Assembly: GCF_009903685.1 (NCBI RefSeq)
Contig: NZ_JAAABI010000002.1
Coordinates: forward strand, 806,001-870,000
Direction of reading: 5' to 3'
Source of the DNA: Flagellimonas ochracea
GTDB lineage: Bacteria; Bacteroidota; Bacteroidia; Flavobacteriales; Flavobacteriaceae
DNA length: 64,000 nucleotides
The position numbers were made by a program, and so were the translations under genes. Under the pieces are notes generated by a model. It was not told where the DNA came from and ran no database searches. It worked only from the letters and a program-made list of their open reading frames with translations. Each line of letters starts with the position of its first letter. The first letter of the stretch is position 1. Below are positions 8,270 to 15,905 of the stretch, one piece after another.

Positions 8270-9030
8270 ATGTGTTACGATGTTAAAGCCCTGTATGAGT
8301 CACAATTGAAACGGGCAATGCGCGACGGCGATGAGCACGCCATCCGTGAGATAAAGGAAAAACTTGCTAGGGAGACGGATCTTCCACTGTTCCATGTTTC
8401 GGGCTTCCAACATCCAAAAATGTTCATCTATACAAGTGAAAGCCCTTACTATCCCGTGGTATCACAATGGGGTCTCGTTCCGAGTTGGGCAAGGGACAAA
8501 AGGACATCTGGAACAAGACACTCAATGCCAGGGGAGAGACGATTTTCGAGAAGAACTCCTTCAAGAAATCCGCACGGGACAAAAGGTGCATAATATGCAT
8601 AGACGGTTTTTTTGAGCACCACCACCACGGGAAGGAGACCATTCCATATTACATATCGAGAAAAGATGGGCAGCCAATTTCATTGGCGGGACTTTGGAAC
8701 GAATGGACCGACCCTGAGACGGGAGAGGTGTTGAACACATTTTCCATAGTCACTACGGAGGGCAACCCCATGATGGCCAAAATACACAACAACCCGAAAC
8801 TGATAGGACCTAGGATGCCAGTTATACTTCCTGATGAATTGGAGGACAAATGGCTCATCGAGGTAAAGGACGAACTTGACATAAAGGAACTGGAGGAACT
8901 TTTGAAGCCCTTCCCCGAATCCGAAATAAAAGCACACACTGTTGGGAAACTCAGGGGCAAATATGCTGTTGGAAACCAACAAGAGGCAACGGACTATTTT
9001 GAATATGAAGGGGTAAACGAAGAATACTGA
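8270..9030 (+). pseudogene. SRAP (SOS response-associated peptidase, HMCES/YedK-like), frameshifted
   Basis: SRAP proteins crosslink through Cys2 to abasic sites in single-stranded DNA. The N-terminal part starts MCYDVKALYE (Cys2 present) and runs in frame to QWGLVPSWARDKR; the rest continues in another frame from about position 8500 with KDIWNKTLNARGETIFEK, DGFFEH and KIHNNPKLIGPRMPVIL. All key residues are therefore present (Cys2, the Asn of NARGET, the Glu of DGFFEH, the His of KIHN) but split across two frames. The break maps to the AAAAGG run at 8498-8503, where one extra base would restore a 254-codon gene. A single-base deletion, natural or a sequencing error, is the simplest reading. 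The downstream gene overlaps the stop by one base. Confidence 0.85.
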
Positions 9031-9293
9031 TGGAATTGTACGATTATTTGGCTCTGGACAACGAGGAACAATGGGACATCCTATGGGACAAAGGAGAGTT
9101 CGTGGACACCTTTGTATCATTCGACTGTTGTTATCACTTGTTCTCTGTGAACAAATTCTTCATAGAAGTGGAAATCGAACCTACGAACGGAACCATAATA
9201 GGTAAGAGCGAATTTATACATGGCTCCAAGATGAACAAATACACTAGGAGTATGGACTTAAAAAAAGCTCCTTGGGATGACTTCGATAATTAA
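9030..9293 (+). CDS. hypothetical acidic protein coupled to the SRAP gene
   Basis: This 87-residue protein starts at an ATG that overlaps the SRAP stop codon (TGATG), which implies translational coupling. It begins MELYDYLALDNEEQWDILW, has two adjacent cysteines (SFDCCYHLF, ~30-38) and is rich in aromatic and acidic residues, without signal peptide. The pattern is that of a small cytoplasmic alpha/beta protein. I do not recognise a characterised family. Its tight link to SRAP suggests a shared role or shared regulation in DNA damage, which is inference only. Confidence 0.65.
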   Translation: MELYDYLALDNEEQWDILWDKGEFVDTFVSFDCCYHLFSVNKFFIEVEIEPTNGTIIGKSEFIHGSKMNKYTRSMDLKKAPWDDFDN

Positions 9294-9376
9294 CAATCAG
9301 ATTTCTCCAAGTTATCGTGATTATTTATATTTTGGGGTTTAATATTTCACGTGCAATCAAGAAATAAATATAGAAT

Positions 9377-9865
9377 ATGAAAAGAATACATTTTTTGGTT
9401 TGTCTAATACTCGTTATTGGTTGTTCATCTGACAACAATAGTTTCGAAGAGGAATTGGAGAGCATTGATTTTTCTTGCTGTGGTCCTAATCCTTTTGAAG
9501 ATACCAACGTAGACAATTTAGATCAATCCAGAGGTGAGATTCAATTACAAGGCTTAATCACTCCAAATAATGACGGAATTAATGACTTTTGGATTGTTAA
9601 CAATCTAGAATTATACGAGAATTTTACTTTACAGATTTTTGATATAAATGGAAATCTTGTTTTTGAGGCTGATGAAAATTCAGAAAATTTCGGATTTACT
9701 GAAAGTGATTTTCGAAGCAATAAAAATAGTGTTTTCGAGTACAAATTGGTAATCGTCGACGAAGCAACATACTTAAATCAAGGCTATTTTTGCTCGTTCA
9801 CTGGGCCTGAAAAAAGATCAGCAGGCAATTGTACTACTGTGTTTAGAGATCCCATTCTGGAATAA
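9377..9865 (+). CDS. lipoprotein consisting mainly of a CHU_C-like (gliding motility-associated) domain
   Basis: The 162-residue product has a lipoprotein signal (LVIGC, Cys16), a short acidic spacer with a CC pair, and then residues ~56-160 matching the style of the gliding motility-associated C-terminal domain: LITPNNDGINDFWIVN is the hallmark opening, followed by FTLQIFDINGNLVFEA and a later EYKLVIVD strand. In other proteins this domain is a C-terminal type B sorting signal for type IX secretion. Here almost nothing is attached to it and it follows a lipobox, which is unusual. It lies in the AT-rich accessory stretch as an apparent single gene. Confidence 0.75.
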   Translation: MKRIHFLVCLILVIGCSSDNNSFEEELESIDFSCCGPNPFEDTNVDNLDQSRGEIQLQGLITPNNDGINDFWIVNNLELYENFTLQIFDINGNLVFEADENSENFGFTESDFRSNKNSVFEYKLVIVDEATYLNQGYFCSFTGPEKRSAGNCTTVFRDPILE

Positions 9866-9903
9866 CAGCGTTTTCAAATGAATTATTCATAATCTTAAAT
9901 TAA

Positions 9904-10122
9904 ATGGTTCAACCTTACAAACTTGCCACAAGAATCCAAAAAGCTAAAACCTTTCAAGCAGCACTATTTGGCAACTATATCGAGTTCAGTAATGGTACTT
10001 ATATGAACGAATATGTTGAGAACGAAAGAAAGATATTGGCCATGGGGTATTATGGCGTTGAAGAATACCACTCGAAAGTAAACGAATATTTGAAGTTTTT
10101 GGATGAGGTGATTTTAAACTAA
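9904..10122 (+). CDS. small hypothetical protein
   Basis: A 72-residue, lysine- and tyrosine-rich frame without signal peptide (MVQPYKLATRIQKAKTFQ at the start, then two amphipathic helices containing NERKILAMGYYGVEEYHSK). Composition and codon use look like real coding sequence, and it begins 38 bases after the CHU_C lipoprotein gene in the same direction. I do not recognise it. The following 255 bases to 10377 are very AT-rich and show no gene or clear structure. Confidence 0.5.
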   Translation: MVQPYKLATRIQKAKTFQAALFGNYIEFSNGTYMNEYVENERKILAMGYYGVEEYHSKVNEYLKFLDEVILN

Positions 10123-10377
10123 AAGTTGTTTGCCAAATATTTGAATTCAAAACAAGCAGAGTCTTTTTTAAACCAATTTTGAAGTATTGAAAAGATATGG
10201 TGATATAAATCAATGAGATATCTGAAAATTAAGAAAAAAATTGATTATTATTTTAAAAAAATGTTAAAAACATATTGAAAAACATCTAATGCCATACTTA
10301 TTGCCGTATAATATTTTGTAAGTCTTTTTGAGCAACATTTCAGAAAATATTTTTTAATCCAATTTAATCCCTTTCTT

Positions 10378-10731
10378 ATGAGAGCACTACCTACTTTTGC
10401 GCTTACCCTAGTATTTGTCTTTTTTTCTCTTACAATTTCTTCCAAAGCAAATAATCCAGCTTTGGTCGGACCAGTAATTTCGATTTGTGATTTTGAAGAA
10501 AATGACTTAATTGACGTTTTTCAGATTTATTCCGTTAGCCAGCGCGGAAGCAATCTATTATTGAACTTTAAAGGTACTTATAAAGTAAGGGTGCATACTG
10601 GTAATACTTATACACCTTATCAAGAGTTGACTACCTTCAATGGTTACAATCTTAGTGTTTTAAAGGGCCAGTGGTGTGAGATCAAATTAAACGGTGTCTG
10701 GTCGTTTATGACGGATGCGGATAACCGTTAG
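10378..10731 (+). CDS. small secreted hypothetical protein
   Basis: The 117-residue protein carries a typical signal peptide (hydrophobic core ALTLVFVFFSLTISS, cleavage near SKA-N, ~residue 24). The mature part is about 93 residues, beta-rich (NLLLNFKGTYKVRVH, LSVLKGQWCEIKLNGVWSF) and has two cysteines (in ISICDF and QWCEI) that could form a disulfide in the periplasm. No lipobox and no type IX C-terminal signal is visible. Family unknown. A hairpin terminator about 90 bases downstream suggests a single-gene unit. Confidence 0.6.
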   Translation: MRALPTFALTLVFVFFSLTISSKANNPALVGPVISICDFEENDLIDVFQIYSVSQRGSNLLLNFKGTYKVRVHTGNTYTPYQELTTFNGYNLSVLKGQWCEIKLNGVWSFMTDADNR

Positions 10732-10819
10732 CCGATGTTTCAACCTACCTATAATTAAACCTTAAAGGTTAATATTAACCTGGTAACTAAAGAATTGTAA
10801 CGGTTGAAGGCAATAATAT

Positions 10820-10852
10820 GGAGTGGGTTTTCAAAAATCTACTCCTTTTTTT
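10820..10852 (+). terminator. terminator after the small secreted protein gene
   Basis: GGAGTGG and CTACTCC form a 7-pair stem (one G-T pair) around a 12-base loop, followed directly by seven T. Confidence 0.65.
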
Positions 10853-10891
10853 ATTGAAATAAGGTAACAATGAACGTGCGCGATTTGGCTT

Positions 10892-11566
10892 TTAAATAGA
10901 CAAACCAAAATCATAAATAGCTATTCCATCTTTCGTTGTTCGCATCATAGACCCTTGTTGGATTATTAATCCACATGATTGCAACAACGAAAATTCACTC
11001 TTTTTGAATCCTATATTCTCAAGCCACTCTTCGGTTCTAGTGTGATAGTGATAATCCCATCTTCCACCATTTCCCATTGCCTCTAAAATCTTCAATGCCC
11101 TTACCGTAATTGATTCCAAAATCTCCAAAAGATGATTTAATCTTTCATAGTCGTAATGGCCGTTAATATATGCCCTGAAGAGATTACCCATTATTTTTGC
11201 TTTAATAGTCTTGTTGAACCTTTCATTATGGACTATTATTAACTCTAGTACTTTGTTCCTAAATTTTGGATTACCTTCAAACTTTGTTTTGAATTTATCT
11301 AATTTCTCTGGAGATATTACGCCTGAATGAAATTCACCGAGAAAGGTCAATATATTCCTTATGTGATGTCTTTTGTGTAGTTCCTTTCCAACACTATAGA
11401 AAGCCACAGCGGTCTTCACAATCGGTATTTCTTTGATTAAATCATTTTCTAAAATTGTATCAAGACCGACTTCGGCAAAATCTAATGATAAATCCAGACT
11501 TGTTTCAAATATCTCCTTCTCAATATTGGCTGGCAATAAATTTTTCTCATCAGTGTGTTCTTCCAA
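10892..11566 (-). CDS. unknown helical protein of the AbiH-linked island
   Basis: This 224-residue protein has no signal peptide. Residues ~40-62 (DLIKEIPIVKTAVAFYSVG) are a moderately hydrophobic helix, the middle is an alpha-helical array (FLGEFHSGVISPEKLDKFK and on), and the C-terminus (~185-224) reads like a winged-helix end: LLQSCGLIIQQG followed by a basic hairpin and TKDGIAIYDFG. I recall similar architecture in uncharacterised proteins of phage and defence regions but cannot name a family. It is transcribed divergently from the gene at 11699 and lies two genes from abiH. A role in defence is inference from neighbourhood. Confidence 0.7.
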   Translation of the reverse strand: MEEHTDEKNLLPANIEKEIFETSLDLSLDFAEVGLDTILENDLIKEIPIVKTAVAFYSVGKELHKRHHIRNILTFLGEFHSGVISPEKLDKFKTKFEGNPKFRNKVLELIIVHNERFNKTIKAKIMGNLFRAYINGHYDYERLNHLLEILESITVRALKILEAMGNGGRWDYHYHTRTEEWLENIGFKKSEFSLLQSCGLIIQQGSMMRTTKDGIAIYDFGLSI

Positions 11567-11698
11567 ACTTTTCAGATTTATTATTAAGTACTTAGGTCAT
11601 GATAAAAGTATTAATTTTAATCTGTAAACATTTACCTACAAAGGAAAAAGGAGGATGTAGAAATTTGGAAAAAATCATTAATAATTCTTTCGAAAATA

Positions 11699-12478
11699 AT
11701 GGTGCCTGGAATAGCGGCAGCGTTAATAGGAGACCCTGTATATGCCCAGGGGGTTGCCACCTTTACCTTGGAAATTTTAGGACACGCCCAATCAGAGACC
11801 AAGATAAAAAGAGTTGAATCATTGTTATTTGGGTTGGAGGAATTGCTAAAAAAACATGACCCAAAATTTGAATTCGAAAAATCGAGTAGCCAAGAGGTCC
11901 GGGATTTATTGGAGACTGCAATAATCAATGCAAGTAGGGCAAACACTGAAAGTAAAATTGAAAGATTGCGTAAAGTTGTATTTGGACATATTGTGGATCC
12001 CCAACCTTATGATTACACAACCCGGTATTTGGATTTGGGTGTTAGGCTAAATGATGATCAGGTATTGATTTTAAAAATGTTCGTTGAAACAGAGGTTGAT
12101 CTACATGATCTGAGGGAAAAATTAAAGGATTTGCGAATTATAAGTGAAAACGCGAAAGATGTGGAACTAGCCATGTTTGCATCTGACTCCAAAGCTTCAA
12201 GTAAGCAAAAGGAAGTATTTAAGTATAAAAAAGATATACATAAAAAGGAAATGGAGAACACAGAATTTGATTTTGAATCAGTGGTGAATAAACGAAGAAG
12301 AATGATAAGTAAGTACCCAGAAGATGAATTCCAATTTCTTTTTAATGACCTTAGAGTATTGGGACTCATTTATAATCCAGCTGAAGGGAGAGCGAGCAAT
12401 ACAGGGGATCAAGCTTACTATCAATGTACTGCATTGGCAAATGGTTTTATGAAATATCTTTCGGAAGATTCTGGTTGA
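11699..12478 (+). CDS. unknown helical protein of the AbiH-linked island
   Basis: The 259-residue frame from ATG 11699 starts with a hydrophobic stretch (MVPGIAAALIGDPVYAQG), continues with charged helices (~40-200) and ends with a segment resembling a winged helix (FLFNDLRVLGLIYNP ... ALANGFMKYL). The reading frame stays open upstream to 11621 with protein-like sequence (EIWKKSLIILSKI just before the ATG) but without any ATG, GTG or TTG, so the true N-terminus may be longer or a frameshift may lie near the AAGGAAAAAGG run at 11641-11651. It converges on abiH with only 18 bases between stops. Family not recognised; it shares its overall layout with the divergent neighbour. Confidence 0.65.
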   Translation: MVPGIAAALIGDPVYAQGVATFTLEILGHAQSETKIKRVESLLFGLEELLKKHDPKFEFEKSSSQEVRDLLETAIINASRANTESKIERLRKVVFGHIVDPQPYDYTTRYLDLGVRLNDDQVLILKMFVETEVDLHDLREKLKDLRIISENAKDVELAMFASDSKASSKQKEVFKYKKDIHKKEMENTEFDFESVVNKRRRMISKYPEDEFQFLFNDLRVLGLIYNPAEGRASNTGDQAYYQCTALANGFMKYLSEDSG

Positions 12479-12496
12479 GTAAGACATTAACTGGAA

Positions 12497-13543
12497 TCAC
12501 CGATTAAACTTTGGGCACTGGGGTTCAATCATGATTTTTTGCCTGAATTCGTACATGCTCTCAATGTGCCTTGAAATGCCGGTTTGAAGTTTAAAATAAT
12601 TATTGACACCTTTTCTTAAATATGGAACAATTGAGAAACAATTTCGATGCTCGAATATAGTAGATAGCAAAACTCTATCACTAAGAGCGCAAGAGTGACC
12701 GATTAGATGAACATCAAAACTTTGGGCTGAAATAAAATTGTTTAGCAATCTTAGATTGTTTGTTCTCGAATACTTGTATGACTTAAAATGTTCTAAATGA
12801 TCATCACTATTAAGATCTTTCAGTTTGTTGAATTCAGGATGAGTTTCATCGCCATATCCAAAAATGATTGGGTTCATTTCTGAATCAAGTTGGCCATGAA
12901 CATGAATGATATCTATGTCTTTTCCATTATCACCAAGCAACTGTATTAAATTCGAGGTAGTAGAGGTATAATTGAAATTAAGAACAAGTATTTTTTCAAT
13001 ATTGTAGTTAAAGGGTTCAAATCCAGGATTGGACGGCTCATCAACAAAATTTAAATCTATAGGTTTGAAAAGCTCATTGAATTCAAATGGCTCGTTAACA
13101 CTCCCCAAACTGTCAATGGATTTTAGATATTCTGTCAAAAGGATTTCTATCGAGTTTAATTCTTTGTTCAATTTTATAACGATCTTTAAACTTGCCTGAT
13201 GCTTACATAACAGTTCAAAATAGCTCGATTCAAATCCACCCCAATTGCTATTTAATTTACTGACCATGGTTTGCAAAAGGAGCGGCAACGACTTTGATGA
13301 ATTTGCCTGATTTGCGGCTATAATGGCTTCAAATGTAGGTTTAAGGTTTTTTTTCTGACATCTATCCGGAACGTAAATTCCCATTTTTAAGTCAATTAGC
13401 CATAAATCATCTTCATAGCTTCTTTCGTACGTAAGACTCGGAAGCACTTTATTGTTCAAATACCACACCAAAAAGTCTTGATACGTAGTTGGTATACCCA
13501 AAGCAATATCAAAACCATTTCCTATAATCGCAAGTCTATTCAT
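12497..13543 (-). CDS. abiH: AbiH family phage abortive-infection protein
   Basis: The 348-residue protein matches the AbiH family: it opens with LAIIGNGFDIALGIPTTY (~4-21), has VLNFNYTST at ~187-195, HVHGQL at ~214-219, IIFGYGDE at ~226-233 and HLIGHSCALSD at ~279-289, in the order expected for this SIR2-like fold. AbiH was first described as a single-gene abortive infection factor in Lactococcus; the mechanism is not settled. It presumably acts in the cytoplasm on infection. The gene lies beside tRNA-Phe in an AT-rich stretch. Its upstream region contains two copies of a 9-bp repeat and an ATG four bases before the true start that opens only a 3-codon frame. Confidence 0.88.
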   Translation of the reverse strand: MNRLAIIGNGFDIALGIPTTYQDFLVWYLNNKVLPSLTYERSYEDDLWLIDLKMGIYVPDRCQKKNLKPTFEAIIAANQANSSKSLPLLLQTMVSKLNSNWGGFESSYFELLCKHQASLKIVIKLNKELNSIEILLTEYLKSIDSLGSVNEPFEFNELFKPIDLNFVDEPSNPGFEPFNYNIEKILVLNFNYTSTTSNLIQLLGDNGKDIDIIHVHGQLDSEMNPIIFGYGDETHPEFNKLKDLNSDDHLEHFKSYKYSRTNNLRLLNNFISAQSFDVHLIGHSCALSDRVLLSTIFEHRNCFSIVPYLRKGVNNYFKLQTGISRHIESMYEFRQKIMIEPQCPKFNR

Positions 13544-13563
13544 TCATTTAAATAATTAGAATA

Positions 13564-13584
13564 TTGTCAACCCTTTTGTCAACC
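13564..13584. repeat. tandem 9-bp repeat upstream of abiH
   Basis: TTGTCAACC occurs at 13564-13572 and again at 13576-13584 (GGTTGACAA on the abiH strand), 12 bases apart. The pair lies between the abiH start and the tRNA terminator. It could be an operator or a TTGACA-like promoter pair; it could also be a scar of insertion. Confidence 0.5.
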
Positions 13585-13592
13585 AAAAAACA

Positions 13593-13625
13593 AAACCCCC
13601 ACTATCATTGAAGATGTGAGGGTTT
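13593..13625 (-). terminator. terminator of tRNA-Phe
   Basis: On the minus strand AAACCCTCAC pairs with GTGGGGGTTT (one mismatch) around a 13-base loop and is followed by TTGTTTTTTGG. It begins a few bases after the tRNA 3' end. Confidence 0.75.
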
Positions 13626-13629
13626 GGGG

Positions 13630-13702
<73 letters not shown>

Positions 13703-13724
13703 ATGCTTTATAATTAAGCGGGTG

Positions 13725-13755
13725 CAAATATAATTTCAAAAATAGGATATACAAA
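13725..13755 (-). promoter_or_regulatory. promoter of tRNA-Phe
   Basis: On the minus strand TTTG (13752-13755) is separated by 19 bases from TATATTTG (13725-13732), matching the Bacteroidota -33/-7 promoter layout. It ends 22 bases before the tRNA. Confidence 0.65.
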
Positions 13756-13807
13756 CAAAAACCGGAAAAAAGGCATTGGTTTTTTTCCAAATCTCCATCT
13801 TTGCAAT

Positions 13808-14536
13808 ATGAACCTGGTCATTGACATAGGCAATACCTTAATCAAGTATGCTGTTTTTAGAAATGGCACGATGCTTTTTTACGACAGCTCGGAATCGGAA
13901 CTGTTTTTATCCAAAATAAAAGAAATCTTTGACCACTACCCCAACATTGACCATGCCATCATTTCCTCGGTAGGAAAACTGGATAGAAAAGAGCGTGATA
14001 TCGTGGCCTTATTTAGTAAGGTCCATGTACTTTCCAGTAGTTCGAAGGTACCTTTTAAAAATAGTTATACAACCCCCCATACTTTGGGTATGGACAGGGT
14101 GGCCTTGGCCACGGCGGCCTTTTACCATAATCAAAGAGGAAATACCCTTGTCATTGATGCAGGTACCTGCATTACGTATGATATGGTAAACGACAGTGGC
14201 GAATATGTCGGAGGGGCCATTTCACCAGGAATCCGAATGCGGTATAGAGCCATGCACAACCAAACGGCAGAACTTCCTATGTTGGAACCTGAAGAATTGC
14301 TGGATTTTATTGGAAATTCCACGGCGGCATGCATGCATAGCGGAGTTATCAACGGTGTTTCTACGGAAGTGGACGGGGTAATAGACCAATATCGTTCCCG
14401 CTTTCAAGATTTAACAGTTATTTTAACAGGCGGCGACTCCCATTTTTTTGCCAAAAGACTAAAAAACACCATATTTGCGAATTCTAAATTTCTCCTGGAG
14501 GGGCTAAATCACTTGCTAGAATACAACAAACGCTAA
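13808..14536 (+). CDS. coaX: type III pantothenate kinase
   Basis: The 242-residue enzyme phosphorylates pantothenate, the first step of coenzyme A synthesis. The ASKHA-fold motifs are clear: DIGNT at 6-10 (phosphate 1), HTLGMDR at 91-97, VIDAGTCITYD at 115-125 (phosphate 2) and GGAISPG at 135-141 (pantothenate side). Length is normal. The start is fixed by the near-terminal DIGNT motif. A TAnnTTTG-like element (CATCTTTG) ends only 4 bases before the ATG, so the transcript may be leaderless or another promoter is used. The stop is directly followed by the ATG of the next gene (TAAATG), so it heads the operon that runs through lptC. Confidence 0.95.
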   Translation: MNLVIDIGNTLIKYAVFRNGTMLFYDSSESELFLSKIKEIFDHYPNIDHAIISSVGKLDRKERDIVALFSKVHVLSSSSKVPFKNSYTTPHTLGMDRVALATAAFYHNQRGNTLVIDAGTCITYDMVNDSGEYVGGAISPGIRMRYRAMHNQTAELPMLEPEELLDFIGNSTAACMHSGVINGVSTEVDGVIDQYRSRFQDLTVILTGGDSHFFAKRLKNTIFANSKFLLEGLNHLLEYNKR

Positions 14537-15802
14537 ATGGTTAGGAAATTCATCATTGCATTTTTTTGCGTAGTGGCCCATGGTCTTTTCGCGCAAAATG
14601 GTACCATATCACCATATTCATTTTTTGGCATTGGAGATTTAAGGAACAACGGAACGGTAGAAAATCAAATGATGGGGGGAATAAGCATGTATGCAGATAG
14701 TATCCACATCAATCTCAATAATCCAGCAGCCTATTCACAACTGAAACTTACCACATACACCGCGGGACTTTCACACACCGAATTTAGATTGAAGGATTTT
14801 ACCGAAGAACAAAATATTGGTGTGACCAATTTGGATTATCTATCAATTGGTTTTCCTGTTGGTAAAAATGTTGGAATGGGTTTTGGTTTGATGCCTCTTT
14901 CCTCGGTAGGCTATAGTTTAAGGCAGGAATCCACCAATACCGATGGTTCCACGGTGACCAATGTTTTTACAGGTGAAGGAGGGCTCAATAGGGTATATGC
15001 TTCCATAGGATTTCAACCGATCAAAAACTTGAGTCTAGGAGCCACAATCAATTTCAATTTTGGAAAATTGGAGTATGAGCGCATTCAAAATGTTGAAAAC
15101 GTCCAGTTTGGTACATTGGACAATAGAGAATCGCGCATTAATGGGTACGATTTCAACTATTCACTAAACTATACACCAACCATAAAAGATAAGTATACGC
15201 TTTACACTTCCGTAGTGGTCAACACCCAGGGCAACCTTGTTTCCAAAAACTCGGAGCGTTTGGGTTCTTTTTCTTTGGTGACCGGCGACGAAATAGAGGT
15301 TATCGATGTTGATTTGGATGCAAGAAACCTTAGAAACACAGAATTGAAAATACCAACTAGAACAACTGTGGGACTCGGTTTTGGGGAAAATAAAAAGTGG
15401 TTCATGGGAGGGGAGTACAGTTTTCAAAACTTTGGGGACTTTGACAATGCTTTTTTGGGGATAGATAATGTAGCCTATAACGATGCGAGTACGTTCGCCT
15501 TCGGCACTTATTTTATTCCCGATTACCGTTCACTCTCCAGTTATTTTAAAAGGATTACCTATAGGGCAGGGGTACGGTACGATGTTACAGGTTTGGAAGT
15601 GAACAATAAGGAAATAAATAATTTTGGCATAACTTTTGGGTTTGGGTTACCGTTGGGCAACAGTTTTTCCAATCTCAACTTAGGATTTGAGTTGGGCAGA
15701 AGAGGAACAACAGATGCCAACTTAATTGAAGAAAGTTATTTTAAAATCAATGTAGGATTGTCTCTAAATGACAGATGGTTTATTAAACGAAGGGTGAATT
15801 AA
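14537..15802 (+). CDS. outer-membrane beta-barrel protein (FadL/porin-like), unknown substrate
   Basis: The 421-residue protein has a signal peptide ending AHGLFAQ (~22). The mature part begins NGTISPYSFFGIGDL and consists of alternating amphipathic strands ending in aromatic residues; the C-terminus (YFKINVGLSLNDRWFIKRR) fits a barrel. An early LNNPAAYSQL segment resembles the NPA motif of FadL-type channels. It is conserved next to coaX in this family of bacteria from memory. It abuts coaX with no spacing. Transport of a hydrophobic compound is a reasonable guess only. Confidence 0.8.
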   Translation: MVRKFIIAFFCVVAHGLFAQNGTISPYSFFGIGDLRNNGTVENQMMGGISMYADSIHINLNNPAAYSQLKLTTYTAGLSHTEFRLKDFTEEQNIGVTNLDYLSIGFPVGKNVGMGFGLMPLSSVGYSLRQESTNTDGSTVTNVFTGEGGLNRVYASIGFQPIKNLSLGATINFNFGKLEYERIQNVENVQFGTLDNRESRINGYDFNYSLNYTPTIKDKYTLYTSVVVNTQGNLVSKNSERLGSFSLVTGDEIEVIDVDLDARNLRNTELKIPTRTTVGLGFGENKKWFMGGEYSFQNFGDFDNAFLGIDNVAYNDASTFAFGTYFIPDYRSLSSYFKRITYRAGVRYDVTGLEVNNKEINNFGITFGFGLPLGNSFSNLNLGFELGRRGTTDANLIEESYFKINVGLSLNDRWFIKRRVN

Positions 15803-15905
15803 CAAGAAAATTTTTTCAAAAATCCTTAAACAACCATTCTTATACATTTCTTTAAGATGTTTTTTTAATGAAAATTTGTACATTAACCACTTTAAAATTA
15901 GTAAG

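Noticed and set aside
8495..8510. Programmed -1 frameshifting in the SRAP gene
   Set aside because: The site reads C AAA AGG with no X XXY YYZ heptamer and no obvious downstream pseudoknot; a deletion or sequencing error is simpler.
8680..9120. 146-codon open frame on the minus strand across the SRAP gene
   Set aside because: It is antisense to clearly conserved SRAP sequence and has an odd composition rich in Cys, Pro and Arg.
11599..11817. 72-codon plus frame with ATG at 11599
   Set aside because: Its later part overlaps the better-supported gene at 11699 in another frame and reads unlike protein; only its start may matter as a frameshifted N-terminus.
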